From assembly GCF_040712315.1 (NCBI RefSeq), contig NC_134017.1:17514001-17578000 (forward strand): 64,000 nucleotides of DNA, written 5' to 3'. Each line of letters opens with the position of its first letter. Position 1 is the first letter of the stretch. Below the pieces are notes generated by a model that saw only the letters and a list, made by a program, of their open reading frames with translations, made no database searches and was not told the origin of the DNA. The translations under genes and the position numbers were made by a program. Shown here piece after piece: positions 12,065-24,249 of the stretch. Origin of the DNA: Castanea sativa. Its lineage: Eukaryota; Streptophyta; Magnoliopsida; Fagales; Fagaceae.

Positions 12065-14049
12065 GTCTTTCTGATATGGTCCTTGTGCTTCATTGCTCTA
12101 CTCTTTATGACCTTTTTTTTTTTTCTAGGATTTGCATTGCATAACAGTCATGCATTTCATTCTAGGATGTTTTTGTTATTTTTCAATAAAAAAAGGGAAA
12201 GAAAAGGGGAAGCAAAATGTGTTTTGCATTTATTTTCTTGGTTTTTGAAAACAAGGTTAGTTAATTTATTTACACATAACTTGTCTATGTACTGTGTTTA
12301 ACTTGGATGAGCTTATTTCTTACACTTTACTAGTTGAAGCTTTGTAGTGCATGTTGTGTGGGAAAATGTTTGTAGTTTTTGACTACTTTGTCATGATCTT
12401 GAAGTCACAAGTCTTTGATTGTCAGACTTGAACCTTTTGAGAACAGCATAAATAACCATCTCACCACTATTCACTAGCCAATCATGAATACCTTAGTGCA
12501 TATCGTAAGATTTTCTGCTCGAGAAAGTGTAGCACATGCACATAAAGAACATAAGGTGTAGTCTCAGTTTAAATGCTTAAATTGGTGTGTACATTATTGG
12601 ACTTAATGATAAATCTAATAAATAAAATTGGTATGTACATTATCCCAGCTATTTTTAATAAGTTTCCGAACAATTAAAATTTGTGTGTACATTATGAGGC
12701 AAAATCAAGAAACTTACATGGTTGCAAGCTTATGATCTAGGAGATGTGAGAGTTATATGATGTAACTCTTTAGGTGATAGTCTCTTTCAAATTCTTTGTG
12801 ATGAATTTTGTAGACCTTGTGGTTGATTTCCACTTACATATCACCTCACATTTATCTCAAGTTTTTTGCTAGTTGCACACACTACACAAGTTACTCTTTG
12901 CTAAACTTTGTACATGTTATTATGTGTGTTTTTGGTCTAACCAACCAAGTTTGAAAATGCCTTGAGTTTTATGCAAAATAGATTAGATGCTTGAGAATTC
13001 AAGGAAAATGTTTGGAAATCTTAATTTTGGGAAAACTGGGTTCAAAACTTGTGTTTTTGAAAAGCATTTCATCTCTTACTCATGCATTTTATTCATATTA
13101 TTCAATGCTTTAAGGAGTTTTGGCATAAACATGTTTTTCTTTTTGAAAAACTGTGTTTTCTAGAATTTCGACCGATCAAATCTGTTTTTCGATCAATCGA
13201 AATTGCGATTAAATTTTTTGTCAGCCTCTATTTGTTTCGATCGGTGCTCGATTGGTTATTGATCAATCGAAGCATTTTTGACCGATCGAATCTGTTTTTT
13301 GATCAATCGAAAATCGTGTAGAGATTTTTTCAAAAGGATTCTTTTTCACGTGCTCATCTCACTTTTCAAAAGTTTTTCAAATTTTTCTCTCTCTATACGA
13401 TCTGGTCAAGGCTCCAATCCAAATTTTTTTTCATTTTTCTCCGTTCTTTTTGCACAGTTTTTCTCTCCAAAGGCCGGTAAGACCTTTATACCCTTTGATT
13501 TGCATTTTATTTCATGTTTCATGCATAAATTAATGCATTTAAGAAGGATTTTCGGACCTAAGCATATTTTGGGGTTTTTGATGATTCAAGCCATATTTTT
13601 TCAAATTGATTAATGGGTTTTTGTGTTACAATGTTGTCATCATGATCTATGGTGTTTAATTTGATCAATTTGGTGTTTTGTGAAGAATTGAAAATTCTAG
13701 GGCTTGTTTTGCTCCAAATTGGGGATTTTGTTCAAATTGAGTTTGATTGATGAAATTGGCTTGTTGGTTTGATGTAATTGATCATTCTAAACTGTTATCT
13801 AACTTGTGTGATGATCAATTGATCAATCAAGTATACTTTCTACAAGTGGTTTTTCAAAATTTTGGAGTTTATGTTTTCAACTCTATGCTCAAGCCAATTT
13901 TTGTGATTCTAAACTTAAAAAAATTGAACTTGTTGTCACTGCATTAGAGCATGCATCATATAGATTTTTTTTTATGCTAACTTGCAGTCTGCCCTTATGT
14001 TTTTTGTTTTTGCTCTTTCTCGTGTGTCTCTGTTTCTTACTCTAGCACC
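12065..14049 (+). other. Non-coding internal stretch of the gag-only element
   Basis: Pol would be expected here but nothing matches it; the sequence is T-rich with many stops. Three copies of a GTGTACATTA-type motif occur at about 12587-12700. A cluster of GATCAATCGAAA / CCGATCGAAT repeats lies at 13165-13320. Open frames of up to 111 codons in this span show no family features. Confidence 0.6.
13165..13320. repeat. CGATCAATCGAAA-type repeat cluster
   Basis: At least four spaced copies of a TTTTTCGATCAATCGAAA / CGACCGATCAAATCTG motif, some in inverted arrangement, make up this block. A shorter version is present in both LTRs of the same element (for example 23572-23607). Confidence 0.7.
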
Positions 14050-15152
14050 ATGCCTAGGAAGACTAGAGCCAATAAGTCATCCACCTTTACTTCTGACCCT
14101 TCCTTTGAGAGTGATAGATTCTTGAGTGCGAAGCACCAAGAGACCTTTGAGACCCTTAACACTAAGAGAAAGATTTGGGCTGAGTGTAGGGTTCTGTTAG
14201 ATGAGATTGATCCTACCATTAGGGAAAACTTTGAGCGTCGAGGCTGGTTGTCTCTTTTGGATTTTGATTCTCCTCCTCCAGCCATCTTAATTAGAGAGTT
14301 CTATTTGAACCTCTCTGTTCACCCCTATGATTCCGACACTCTTGTGAGGAGTTGGATTCGTGGTGATAAGTACACCATTACCCCTTAAGTAGTGGCTGAT
14401 GCTCTTGGGGTGCCTCTTGTTTAGCATCCTGTTTACCCCTATGATATGTCTCCTCCCCTAGACAACATCATGTCATACATCACTGGTACTTCTATCCGGT
14501 GGGGTTCTGATCCTTAGATCACTTCTGCTGAGCTCACTGAGTCTACCTATCTTATATTTAGGATAGCGTGTCATTCCTTGTGGCCTCTTTCACATCTGCA
14601 CAACATTCCTTTGGAGCAATGTGCATTTTTGTATGCGCTTGTTACGAATGCTCCTATTAGTTTTCCTCATCTATTTCTTCGTTCTTTGAACAAAGTTTAT
14701 AGAAGTTCCTCTACGGCTCATGTTTTTCTCATCCTATTTTCATTCATAGGATTTTGTTGTTTCTGGGTTTGTCTGACTTCCCCGTTTCCAAGCCCGTCTA
14801 TGTTATTGCTCCTATAGGTGCCACCTTTCTTAGGCAGAGGGTTGCTCAGATGAGAGAGCGCTATAAATGTCCTCGAGTTGAGTCTTATGGTACCGTACCC
14901 CCTTCTTCTTCTACAGGTGTTCCTTCTAGTGAGGAGTGTGCTGATCCTGTAGGTGATGCTACTGCTAATGTTCCTCCACCATCAACTTCAGATGGTTTTG
15001 AAATTTGTTGTACTTTGGAATCTGTCGTGACCGTTCAGGCGGCTCATGGTCAGATTTTGGTGGACATTCTGGATGAGATCCATGCTTTGCAAGCAGATTT
15101 GGCGCTTCTTAGACGTTTGTCTTCGCCACCTCCTTTTCATGATGGATTCTAA
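14050..15152 (+). pseudogene. Second ORF, putative plant transposon protein domain
   Basis: It begins MPRKTRANKSSTFTS and stays open to 14388. It then reads on through TAA and two TAG codons in the same frame (TP*VVADALGVPLV and SDP*ITSAELTES) and shifts frame at about 14740 into a reading ending FHDGF at 15152. Motifs such as ERRGWLSLLDF, LIREFYLNLSVHPYD, RSWIRGDKYTITP and SYITGTSIRWGSD match proteins I remember as very abundant hypothetical plant transposon products (the PF20167-like domain). The C-terminal region has a proline/serine linker and a short heptad-like segment (HALQADLALLRRL). Its biochemical role is unknown. It sits where pol or an env-like ORF would be, directly before the polypurine tract. 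Confidence 0.7.
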
Positions 15153-15658
15153 TTTGTCCTTTGGCATTCCGTCAGAAAAAAGGGGAGTAGATTGTGTATT
15201 TAGTTAAGGGGAGTTTTGGAGATTTTGGAGCATTTGGAACTTTTTTGTGAGGCTGTGGAGATTAGATTGTATCTAGGTGCTTCACTTTGTACTTTTTGTT
15301 TTTGGCTCTTGTAGTATTCATGTTAGGGGGAGTTTCATTTTATTTTTGGATATGATTCTTGTTTCAATGTTTATAGACTTATGATTATGAGTTATTCATT
15401 GATATTTGTCTACATTTTGTGTTTTGTGAAATCAAAATTTTTAATTTTGTTTTCTTGTATTTTCCACACATACGTTTATGCGTTTTGTTTAGTGTTTTAG
15501 GAAATATACAGGGTGATTCAGTTGGGCTGCTGTCTACACTTGCAACTAAAGTAGTTAGGATTGGATTTGTTATAATGGGCATATTTTTGTAAAGGGCATT
15601 TCTTTGTAAACTTTGAGCTTTTAGTTGGGTTTTGTCATGGATTGCCAAAAGGGGAATA
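15153..15658 (+). other. 3' leader and polypurine tract of the gag-only element
   Basis: After the second ORF the sequence has purine-rich blocks (AAAAAAGGGGAGTAG, TTAGGGGGAG) and ends with the tract GCCAAAAGGGGAATA touching the 3' LTR start at 15659. Sirevirus-like copia elements carry similar AAAGGGGGAG repeats after the last ORF, which supports that affiliation. Confidence 0.6.
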
Positions 15659-15672
15659 TGTTAGGTTCTAAG

Positions 15673-17110
15673 TATTGGGGATTATGCCCTAAAATCCAAT
15701 TTATTGACAAGTCAGAAATAATTCAATTGTTTAATTATATGAGACTATTTATACATGAAATAATGGGACATTATCTTAGTCCATGAGATGCATTGTATGT
15801 GATTTATGTGATTTAGTCACAAAAAATGTAAATCACAAGTTCCTTGTAATCTTAAAATGTAGTTTGTAGTCGGTGATGAAATTAAGCGTTTCATCTGCGA
15901 AGACTATAACATATCAACTAAAATGATTTGTCTTGATCATGGAAATGGAGATTTCTAGTTGGTATGTTGATATGTTTTAAGAGTTAAGACATATTGAATT
16001 GGACCGCTGTGAGATTTATTATTCTCTTAACGACTGTCAAATGAATAATAAATCTCACGACTTCTATTTACATCAGCTCTAAATCCTGAGAGAATAATGG
16101 ACCTGATCATGAAATGTAGGTTACTTTGATATATCAGGAGTGAGATCTATTAGTGACGGTCAAAACCTCAGTATGTTGGGCAGCCACATTTAGTGTTGAT
16201 ATAATATATATTCTCAAGATGGAATTCATAGTCTCTTAACAGAAATACAAAATATTTCCTTGAGATAAGTTTAATAGGTTTGATTATTCAGAGAATTGGG
16301 CCCAACCACTTTAGTAAGGAGTTACTAAAGTATATATTTATGGAATTGGATTTCATAAATATATAATGAATAACTTAAAGGATTAAACCGGGTACTCAAG
16401 GATTAAGATGTAGTGATTTACAAAGTGGCAGTCTATATCTATGATTTTATATTACTACGAATATTTTAATGCAGGGGTTGCATGTATAATATAGTCTCGG
16501 GATATAATTTATAGATAAGACCTAGAGTGCAACTATATTTATATAGTGGTATTAAATATAGTTAATAGTAACTTTAGACTTGTCAAGAGTTGATAGAAAA
16601 GCCCAATGCCCATTGGAGCTAGTGTCTTATTGGTCCCTTTTGGTCCCATGCCTAGCCACACACAAGAGCCCAATTGGAATGGCCTAAAAGGTTAGCCTAA
16701 TTAGGTAATCAGTTATATATAAGGAGAGAAACATACAGAATTTCATTAAGTTTTTCAAGAGGGTTTTTCATGAGACTTTTCATGAGTATGTTCATTAAGA
16801 ACATACAAGGAATGAAATGATTTTGTATGTGAGTGTTGGACACTCTTCTATTCTCTCTTCGATAAAAACTGATTGAGAGACCACACATCTTGGGCGTTAA
16901 GTGGAATTGGAGTGAAGATTAAAAGTCTTCCCAAGTGCTTTTGATCTTTGGTTTTGAATTTCACCGCTCCAAGGTATGCTTTCTTGTTCTCTAATTCTGA
17001 AACTTACATAGTATATGTTATCAATTGCAAGTGAAGTAGATCCGTTAATTTTTCCGCTGTGCATATTTGCATGAGATACAAACAAGTATTTTCCATGCAT
17101 ATTTCCAACA
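15673..17110 (+). repeat. 5' LTR of the nested copia element
   Basis: 1438 bp, starting TATTGGGGATTATGCCC (the other LTR has the canonical TGTTGGAGTTTATGCCC) and ending TTTCCAACA. It is closely similar to 21972-23407 throughout. A stretch near 16710-16860 (TATATAAGGAGAGAAACAT) looks like the core promoter/leader region. Confidence 0.9.
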
Positions 17111-17112
17111 TA

Positions 17113-17124
17113 TGGTATCAGAGC
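17113..17124 (+). other. Primer-binding site (tRNA-iMet)
   Basis: TGGTATCAGAGC, a perfect plant copia primer-binding site two bases after the LTR. Confidence 0.9.
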
Positions 17125-17427
17125 GATCTTCAATTGGAATTGTATAACGTGTTTTGTGAATTTTGGAGTTAGGGATAATAGTTTCATGTTGTGAGAAATT
17201 TAATTTTCTACATGGTTGTTGAAACTATGATTTGATGAATACTGATTTTAATGTTATGATGTTGTTTAAATTTTGAGTTTAAGTATGTTAAACTAGATTT
17301 TAAGGCTATAGCATCAATGATATTTAGTTTAGATATCAATTTGTGTCCATTATGTTCATATGATGGTTGTTTTGTTCATGAAAACGTTAAAAAACTATCT
17401 TAAAAAAATTCTGGGAAATTCGAAATT

Positions 17428-17632
17428 CGCGACGCTCGATCGATCGAGAATCTGTCAAGCATCGATCGAGCTGGTAGAAGTTTTCTCGATCGATCGAGGA
17501 TCTATTGAGAATCAATTGAGCTTCGTAGAATGTTTCTCGATGAATCGAGGATCTGTTGAGAATCGATCGAGCTTTAAGGAATTGTTTCTCGATCGATCAA
17601 GAATTTGTTGAGGATCGATCGAGAACTGGGTA
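17428..17632. repeat. Four-copy tandem array with TCGATCGA cores
   Basis: Four imperfect units of about 51-52 bp, each starting CTCGATCGATCGAG (or a one- to two-base variant), followed by GATCTGTTGAGAATCGATCG and a variable spacer. The array lies in the untranslated leader between the primer-binding site and the eroded gag. The palindromic core makes it rich in CpG and in potential cruciform or protein-binding sites. Confidence 0.8.
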
Positions 17633-19550
17633 TTCAAAATTTTTTCTAAGTGTTTTTCACATATATATAAAGAACTAAAATGTGAGTGATGAGATTACAC
17701 ATGGTTCTAACTAAAAGACCTAATGAGATCAATGGTATTAGTTAAATAGAACTCTTAGTCCTAAATAGTTTGGGACTTGTCTTTTAACAAACATTCTAAT
17801 GAGATTGGAATTGCTGTATGTTTGAAAGTCCTTAATTTATTTTAATTAGAAGTTTTAATGAGATTAAAGCTTAATTAAAAGGTATATAGTTTCTAATGAG
17901 ATTAGAACTTATCTTTAGAAAATTAAGGATAGAGTTCTTTATAACTAATTTTTTATTCATTAGTGTTTAAGGAATCCTATATAGTTTAGGACTTCCATTT
18001 TAGTTAGTGATTCTAATGAGATTAGATTCTTCAACAAGTGCAAGGTTATTAGTTGTGATGGGATAACAATTATTTAAGAAAAATCCAAATAATGAGTGGT
18101 AGTTCTTAAATAACCCTTTTGTTAAGTTTATTGTAATGTGAATAGATACCTTGTCTTGACTTCGAGTCTTGCATTCCATGAGGAGAGTATTTACTTTACG
18201 GATTACAAGGTTAAACTTCTTTGTGATTGCACGAATGTTCGTTATGCTATAGTGACGTGACTTAGTAACATCACATTGAATTTAAACAATTAAACACATT
18301 TGATGTGTATAAAATTGTGATTAGATCACAATGTTTTTAGGACAATCCACTTGTTTTAAAATTTCTAGTGGGAGAGAGATACAATGGTTGGATCTCACGG
18401 CCTCCATTGCCGATTTATAGTAGTGTGATTAGGCACCTCGCCTTGGTGTATATGCCTTACTCCCTTCGGAGGGTGTTTAATTCATGGTACTATAGGTTAA
18501 ACTTCTTAATGATGGATGAAGTGTACTTTTACATTAAGAACGACCACGCTTCCGTGGAGTTACTTGGTGACTCACATTGATTCTAGGCAATGGTGTACAT
18601 TAGACTAAGTGTAATGTTAACCTCCCTTCGGAGTTATGTCATTATTACTTAGAGGCTAGAGGAAAAACGACAAATTATTTTTGTTTGGTAAGAGTTACCG
18701 TGATAGCATTAATAATGAAAATAATTCTCGCCTGATCATAGTGATTGGTATGACCTCGCTTCCGAGGAATATTAATTGCAGGATTAGGTTGTCGTTGCAC
18801 CTAATATAATATGTTTTTATGGGTTCCATATTATATGGTAATGGTTGCAAAATATAATGTCCCTGGTATTAAATTCGTAGTCTCAAAATAAAGTTGTCAT
18901 AAATTTTGTTCTCAAGCTACTATTTTAATTGAATCACAATAACTAAGAAATAATTTTGGACATGGTGCTTAAAGGAGCTGAAGTACATAATTATGTTTTG
19001 ATTCAGCATTGTCATAATTTCCTATGCATATTGCATTGATGGAAGACAGCTTATGATATGATCATAGTCTCCATAGAAATACTGAAATGTAATATTGTCT
19101 TCTATCTTAAATTGTACTACAGCATGAGATGCAAGAGTTAGTACTAGATTTAGACTTTATATTAAGTCTAAATGAGATGTTTTGGTATGAAATATCGTGC
19201 TATTAGACGATATTCAAAATAAGTCATATTGAGTGCCAAGAAAAGCTTAAGGAGTTCTAATTCTATATCATTTTATGAAAATATTTATTTTTAAAAATGA
19301 ATTGGAAATCTTGAATGTAGAGATTAAATGTTAATCTCATATGGATATGATGCACAAGACCTTGTTAAAATCATTTGATCAATTCAAATTGTTATGTAAA
19401 TGAATTTCTTTTATATTATCTGAATTGATGAGTGAGTTCTACACAATGGAAGACATCCTAAAAGCTAAGGCTAGGATCAATATGATTTAATTCAAATTCT
19501 TAGCCTAGACCGAAAGGAAAAGGTGGTAAGAAGAGGAATTAAAATACCAA
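17633..19550 (+). other. Eroded 5' internal region of the nested copia element
   Basis: No open frame of note. The span has recurring phrases such as TAATGAGATTA and CCCTTCGGAG/GCTTCCGTGGAG at about 50-150-bp spacing, suggesting degenerate internal repeats. gag would be expected here but I cannot identify it with confidence. Confidence 0.5.
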
Positions 19551-19559
19551 ACACTTGGG

Positions 19560-21250
19560 CTAGCTAGTTGCCCTAGTAGTTGTCAAAAGGAAATTAGACT
19601 CAAGAGTATAACCAAAGGAAAGTGTTTCTGGTTTGGTAATGATAAGCTTTGTCCGTGATTTTTTTTCTAGATGGAGATTTATATGTTTTATTTTTTAAAG
19701 AGAAAATTTTCGTCCTTTAGTATTGTATGTTTGGCACTTATGTCTAGATCTTATTAATCTAAATGGTATTCAAGATTGGTGAAAGATGGGCTTTTAGAAC
19801 CATTATTTGTTAAATTCTCAATCTATGAATTCTATTTAAGAGGATAATATGATCTAGGGTTCCTTTATTATAAAGGAATATAGTTTCAATAACTTCTTTT
19901 AAGTTAGTGCATACATGAAGGAGGAATAAAACTCTTTTAGAAATAGTAAAGTACGTGACTAAGATTTCCATTTGCTTATTTCTTTTGGAGATATATTGCA
20001 ATTATTACTATACATTTTCTAAAACTGATTTCAAAAGTTTTTTCCTAGGACAATAGTCAAATTGTGGATTGGGTGAAAACCTAGTATATGATACTTCCAC
20101 TTTTGGGGATGTCCAGCACTTGTGCTAGAAAGGAAGTCTAACAAATTGAAATCAAAAGATAGAAAATGTGTGTTTATGTTGGGTATCCAAAAGGAATTGC
20201 AAAAGATTGTTTTGGTAGTCACAAAGAAGATAAGGTGTTTGTATATTACAAATACAAAAGTTCTTGATGATGACTATGTGAATAATCTTAAAGCAAAACA
20301 TAGAATTGTTCTAGAAGGAAGATGTCAGAATTTTTTGTAGGACAACTATGAAATACATTTAGAAATGAGATGATTGTATTAGATACACCACAAAGGATTA
20401 TTCTAAATATATAGCTAGTACACAAGTACAATATCGTAGTGGGAGGATTACTAAATAAATTCATACTTTTGGAATAAACTTTTGAAATCATTCCACAAGG
20501 ATATGAATTTCATCATCGGTCCTACGTAGAGGCAATAGATGATATGAATATGGATTATTGGATCAAGTTTATGTGAATAGAATTAGATTCTATTTAAAAT
20601 CTAGAACTTATAGAGGCGCCTAATGGCATTAAGCCTATTGTTCTCAAATAGGTCTACAAGAAAAATGAGATTGATAGAATTGAAGGTGCAAACCTTCAAA
20701 GTCAAGACTAATGATGAAAAGATTTATTCAGAAAGAAAAATTTCAGCTATGAAAAGATTTTTTCATTAATAGTCAAGTTTGACACTATCTAGATTCTCTT
20801 ATCTGTTATATTTCATTTGGATGAAATATGACCATGGATGTCAAGAAAGCTTCTTTTAGTAGCAATCTTGAGGAAGACATCTATATGATGTAACTGGACT
20901 TGTACATAACAAAGAACCAGTAGTATTTAGTATGCAAGTTGCTTAAATTCCATTTATGGACTAAAGCAAGCATATGAATCATAAAATATCATCTTTGATC
21001 AAGAAATCAAATTGTTTGATTTTGATCAAGTATTAAAAGGTCTTATGTGTGTAAAAGTTATATAAAATAATAATTTTCTTAATGTATGTTGATGACATTC
21101 TAATTATTTAGAATGATGTATAGATATTGTCATTAATGGATTTTTTTAGTTGTCTAGTCCAGTTTGATATAAAGTACTTGGGAAAGACTAGTTATCCTAA
21201 GAATTTAATTTTGTTAAAATTTAGAAATTAGGATGTTGGGTCTATCTCAA
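19560..21250 (+). pseudogene. Eroded copia gag-pol remnants
   Basis: Short in-order matches survive on the plus strand: a zinc-knuckle start (KGKCFWFGN, about 19618); the pre-integrase region (HLCLDLINLNGIQ, about 19732); an integrase tail (LVLERKSNKLKS then VLDDDYV, 20115-20290); the RT N-terminal region (PNGIKPIVLK*VYKKN, about 20620, with TAG for TGG); an MDVKKASFSSNLEEDIYMM-like segment near 20834; and a YVDDILII segment near 21085. Stops and frameshifts occur every few dozen codons, and the protease and integrase core are not readable. It cannot encode functional protein. Confidence 0.75.
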
Positions 21251-21624
21251 ACTACTTAAATAGATTAGATTTTAGTTAAGTATAGCATGTAATACTTCAA
21301 GAAAGGATTCTTTCCTTTTAAGTTTAAAGTTCTTTTATATATGATTATGGTCCTAAGACATATAAAAGGAAGAGCATATTAAGACGGTTCCTTATACTAA
21401 TCGATAGGAAGTCTTTATGCTATGCTACATGCTAGGCTAAATATCTATTTTATGGTGGGCATAGTAAGCAAATATCAATTTGAATCAAAGATCACTTAAT
21501 TTAGTGGGAGTAAAGCATATACTCAAATATCTTAGGAATATGAGGGATTATATGCTTGTCCACAGAAGTGAAGTTTTGATAGTTACTGGATGTACAAATA
21601 CTGACTTATAGTTTGATTGTGATT

Positions 21625-21790
21625 CATGAAGTTGGACTTCAAGATATGTGTTCATCCTAAGTGGTGAAGATACACATTATGAAGTGTGACTTCAAGATAT
21701 GTATTCATCCTAGGTGGTGAAGATACACATCATGAAGTTGGACTTCAAGATATATGTTCACTCTAGGTGGTCAAGATACATATGAAGTGT
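21625..21790. repeat. 53-bp tandem triplication
   Basis: Three consecutive units with starts at 21628, 21681 and 21734 share GAAGTTGGACTTCAAGATAT, TTCATCCTAGGTGGTGAAGA and TACACAT. They lie in the former RNase H region of the nested copia element and are probably a slippage or unequal-exchange product. Confidence 0.85.
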
Positions 21791-21971
21791 AAATAGTATC
21801 ATTTCATTAGAGAGATATAAGTACATGAGAAGTAGCAGTAGAAAAGATAGTTTATGCAATAAATCTGGCTGTAACTTGTTTCCAAACCTTGCCTTAGGTG
21901 ATTATGAATTATTCTAAAGGGAGATAAGTGTCGGATATATGATAAATTGTCTTTGAGGGCAAGTGGGAGAT

Positions 21972-23407
21972 TGTTGGAGTTTATGCCCTAAAATCCAATT
22001 TATTGGCATGTCGTAAATAATTAAATTGTTTAATTATATGAGACTATTTATAAATGAACTAATGGAATATTATCTTAGTCCATGAGATGTATTGTATGTG
22101 ATTTATGTGATTTAGTCACAGAAGATGTAAATTACAAGTTCCTTGTAAACTTAAAATGTAGTTTGTAGTCGGTGATGAAATTGAGCGTTTCATCTGCGAA
22201 GACTATAACATATCAATTAAGATGATTTGTCTTGATCATGGAAATGGAGATTTCTAGTTGGTATGTTGATATGTTTTAATAGTTAAGACATATTGAATTG
22301 GACCGCTATGAGATTTATTATTCTCCTAACGACTATCAAATGAATCATAAATCTCACGACTTTTATTTACATCAACTCTAAATCCTAAGAGAATAATGGA
22401 CCTGATCATGAGATATAGGTTGCTTCGATATATTAGGAGTGAGATCTATTTGTTACGGTCAAAACCTCAGTATGTTGGGCAATCATATTTAGTGTTGATA
22501 GAACATATATTCTCAAGATGGAATTCATAGTCTCTTAACGGAGATACAAAATATTCCCTTGAGATAAGTTTAATGGGTTTGGTTATTCAGAGAGTTAGGC
22601 CTAATCACTTTAGTAAGGAATTACTAAAGTATATATTTATGGAATTGGATTTCATAAATATATAATGAATAACTTAAAGGATTAAACTGGGTACTCAAGG
22701 ATTAAGATGTAGTGATTTACAAAGTGACAGTCTACATCCATGACTTTGTATTACTACGAATATTTTAATGAAGGGGTTGCATGTATAATATAGTCTTGCG
22801 ATATAATTTATAGATAAGGCCTAGAGTGCAACTATATTTATATAGTAGTATTAAATATAGTTAATGGTAACTTTGGACTTATCAAGAGTTGACAGAAAAG
22901 CCCAATGCCCATTGGAGCTAGTGTCTTATTGGTCCCTTTTGGTCCCATGCCTAGCCACACACAAGAGCCCAATTGGAATGGCCTAAAAGGCTAGCCCAAT
23001 TAGATAATCAGTTATATATAAGGAGAGAAACATACAGAATTTTATTAAGTTTTTCAAGAGGGTTATTCATGAGACTTTTCATGAGTATGTTCATTAAGAA
23101 CATACAAGGAATGAAATGGTTTTGTATGTGAGTGTTGGACACTCTTCTATTCTCTCTTTGATGAAAACTGATTGAGAGACCACACATCTTGGGCATTAAG
23201 TGGAATTAGAGTGAAGATTAAAAATATTCCCAAGTGCTTTTGATCTTTGGTTTTGAATTTCACCGCTCCAAGGTACGCTTTCTTGTTCTATAATTTTGAA
23301 ACTTACATAGTTCATGTTATCAATTGCGAGTGAAGTAGATCTGTTGATTTTCATTGCGCATGTTTGCATGAGATACAAACAAGTATTTTCCATGCATTTT
23401 TCCAACA
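21972..23407 (+). repeat. 3' LTR of the nested copia element
   Basis: 1436 bp with canonical TG...CA ends (TGTTGGAGTTTATGCC to TTTTCCAACA), preceded by the polypurine tract AAGTGGGAGAT and followed by CTAAG, the target duplication. It differs from the 5' LTR by scattered substitutions, which could be used to date the insertion. Confidence 0.9.
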
Positions 23408-23412
23408 CTAAG

Positions 23413-24244
23413 TACTTAGGAACTAATGTATTAGAACTCTAATATGTATTGTTGGCAAACTATGATCAAAACAGGTGTCTAGTTATGTTTTAGACTTGCT
23501 CAAAGTATGTTGTTTATATAAAGTTGGAATCGAGTTAACTGTAGAAGTTACTGTGCATTTCTATCTGACTCAATCGATCGAGAATTAGACTCGACCGATC
23601 AAAACTCGTGCAGATTGTTTTTTCTGCAGAATTTCCAACTCAGCCCTAAGCCCATATGACGTGTAGGGTTTTATGTTTTGCTCTAGGTATAAAAGGCAAA
23701 CCTTAGTCACATTTTTGAGGTTACTCATATTGCTATTTGTGTGAATCTCTTGTGAGATTTAAGAGGTGCTTGCCTTCACACAAGCTTAGGATTATCAAGA
23801 AGGAGATTTCTTCGAAAGCTTGATGATCGTTCAGTTGCTACCATAAGAGCTTAAAGATACACAAGAGGGAGTGCTTGTACTTGTTGGAAAATCCAAGAAA
23901 GAAGGAGTCTGTGATCTCGGAGGTTACACGTGGTCGTGTCAGTAAGTTTTCTACTAGTGGGTAGCAATAGGATGTTAGCGGTCTAAGACGCTATTGTACA
24001 ACTTCGATTCTTTCATAGTGGATTCAGGTTTACCTTGAGGATAGTTAGGTTAAATCCTCCCCAGGTTTTTTACCAGTTTGATTTTCCTGGGTCATCATAT
24101 CTTTGTGTTTTTATATTCCGCACTTTACATTTATATGATTATATGGTTGTGTTAACCTAGATCTAGAATTCGGTTTAAGTAATAACTTGGCTTGTTAACT
24201 AGGTTAGTCCAATTGTGTGTTAAAGGGGTCTAAATAACTCAACA
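23413..24244 (+). repeat. 3' LTR of the gag-only element (main part)
   Basis: Together with 15659-15672 this makes an 846-bp LTR once the nested copia element and one CTAAG copy are removed. It ends AACTCAACA and is followed by AAATA. It keeps about 100 bp (CATCATATCTTTGTG onward) that the 5' LTR lost to its MITE-like insert. Confidence 0.9.
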
Positions 24245-24249
24245 AAATA

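Larger units (their letters stand above)
15673..23407 (+). mobile_element. Degenerate copia element nested in the 3' LTR
   Basis: Two long LTRs (15673-17110 and 21972-23407) flank a 4.9-kb internal region. CTAAG at 15668-15672 and at 23408-23412 is the target duplication, created within the TGTTAGGTTCTAAG start of the host LTR. The primer-binding site at 17113 is a perfect TGGTATCAGAGC, and the purine tract CAAGTGGGAGAT precedes the second LTR. The internal coding region is heavily eroded. This is the youngest large insertion in the copia nest by position, even though its own ORFs are badly decayed, so it probably moved as a non-autonomous copy. Confidence 0.9.
9203..24244 (+). mobile_element. 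Non-autonomous LTR retrotransposon with gag and a second plant ORF, no pol
   Basis: LTRs begin TGTTAGGTTC and end AACTYAACA, with the AAATA duplication outside. A primer-binding site complementary to initiator tRNA-Met follows the 5' LTR at 10143. The internal region (10141-15658) holds a gag pseudogene, a long AT-rich stretch, a second ORF at 14050-15152 and a purine tract just before the 3' LTR. No protease, integrase, RT or RNase H is visible. It must have relied on enzymes from another element, presumably a sirevirus-like copia given its gag. The 3' LTR is split at 15672/23413 by a 7.7-kb copia insertion, and the 5' LTR carries a small MITE-like insert. The element itself interrupts the minus-strand copia integrase region. 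Confidence 0.85.
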
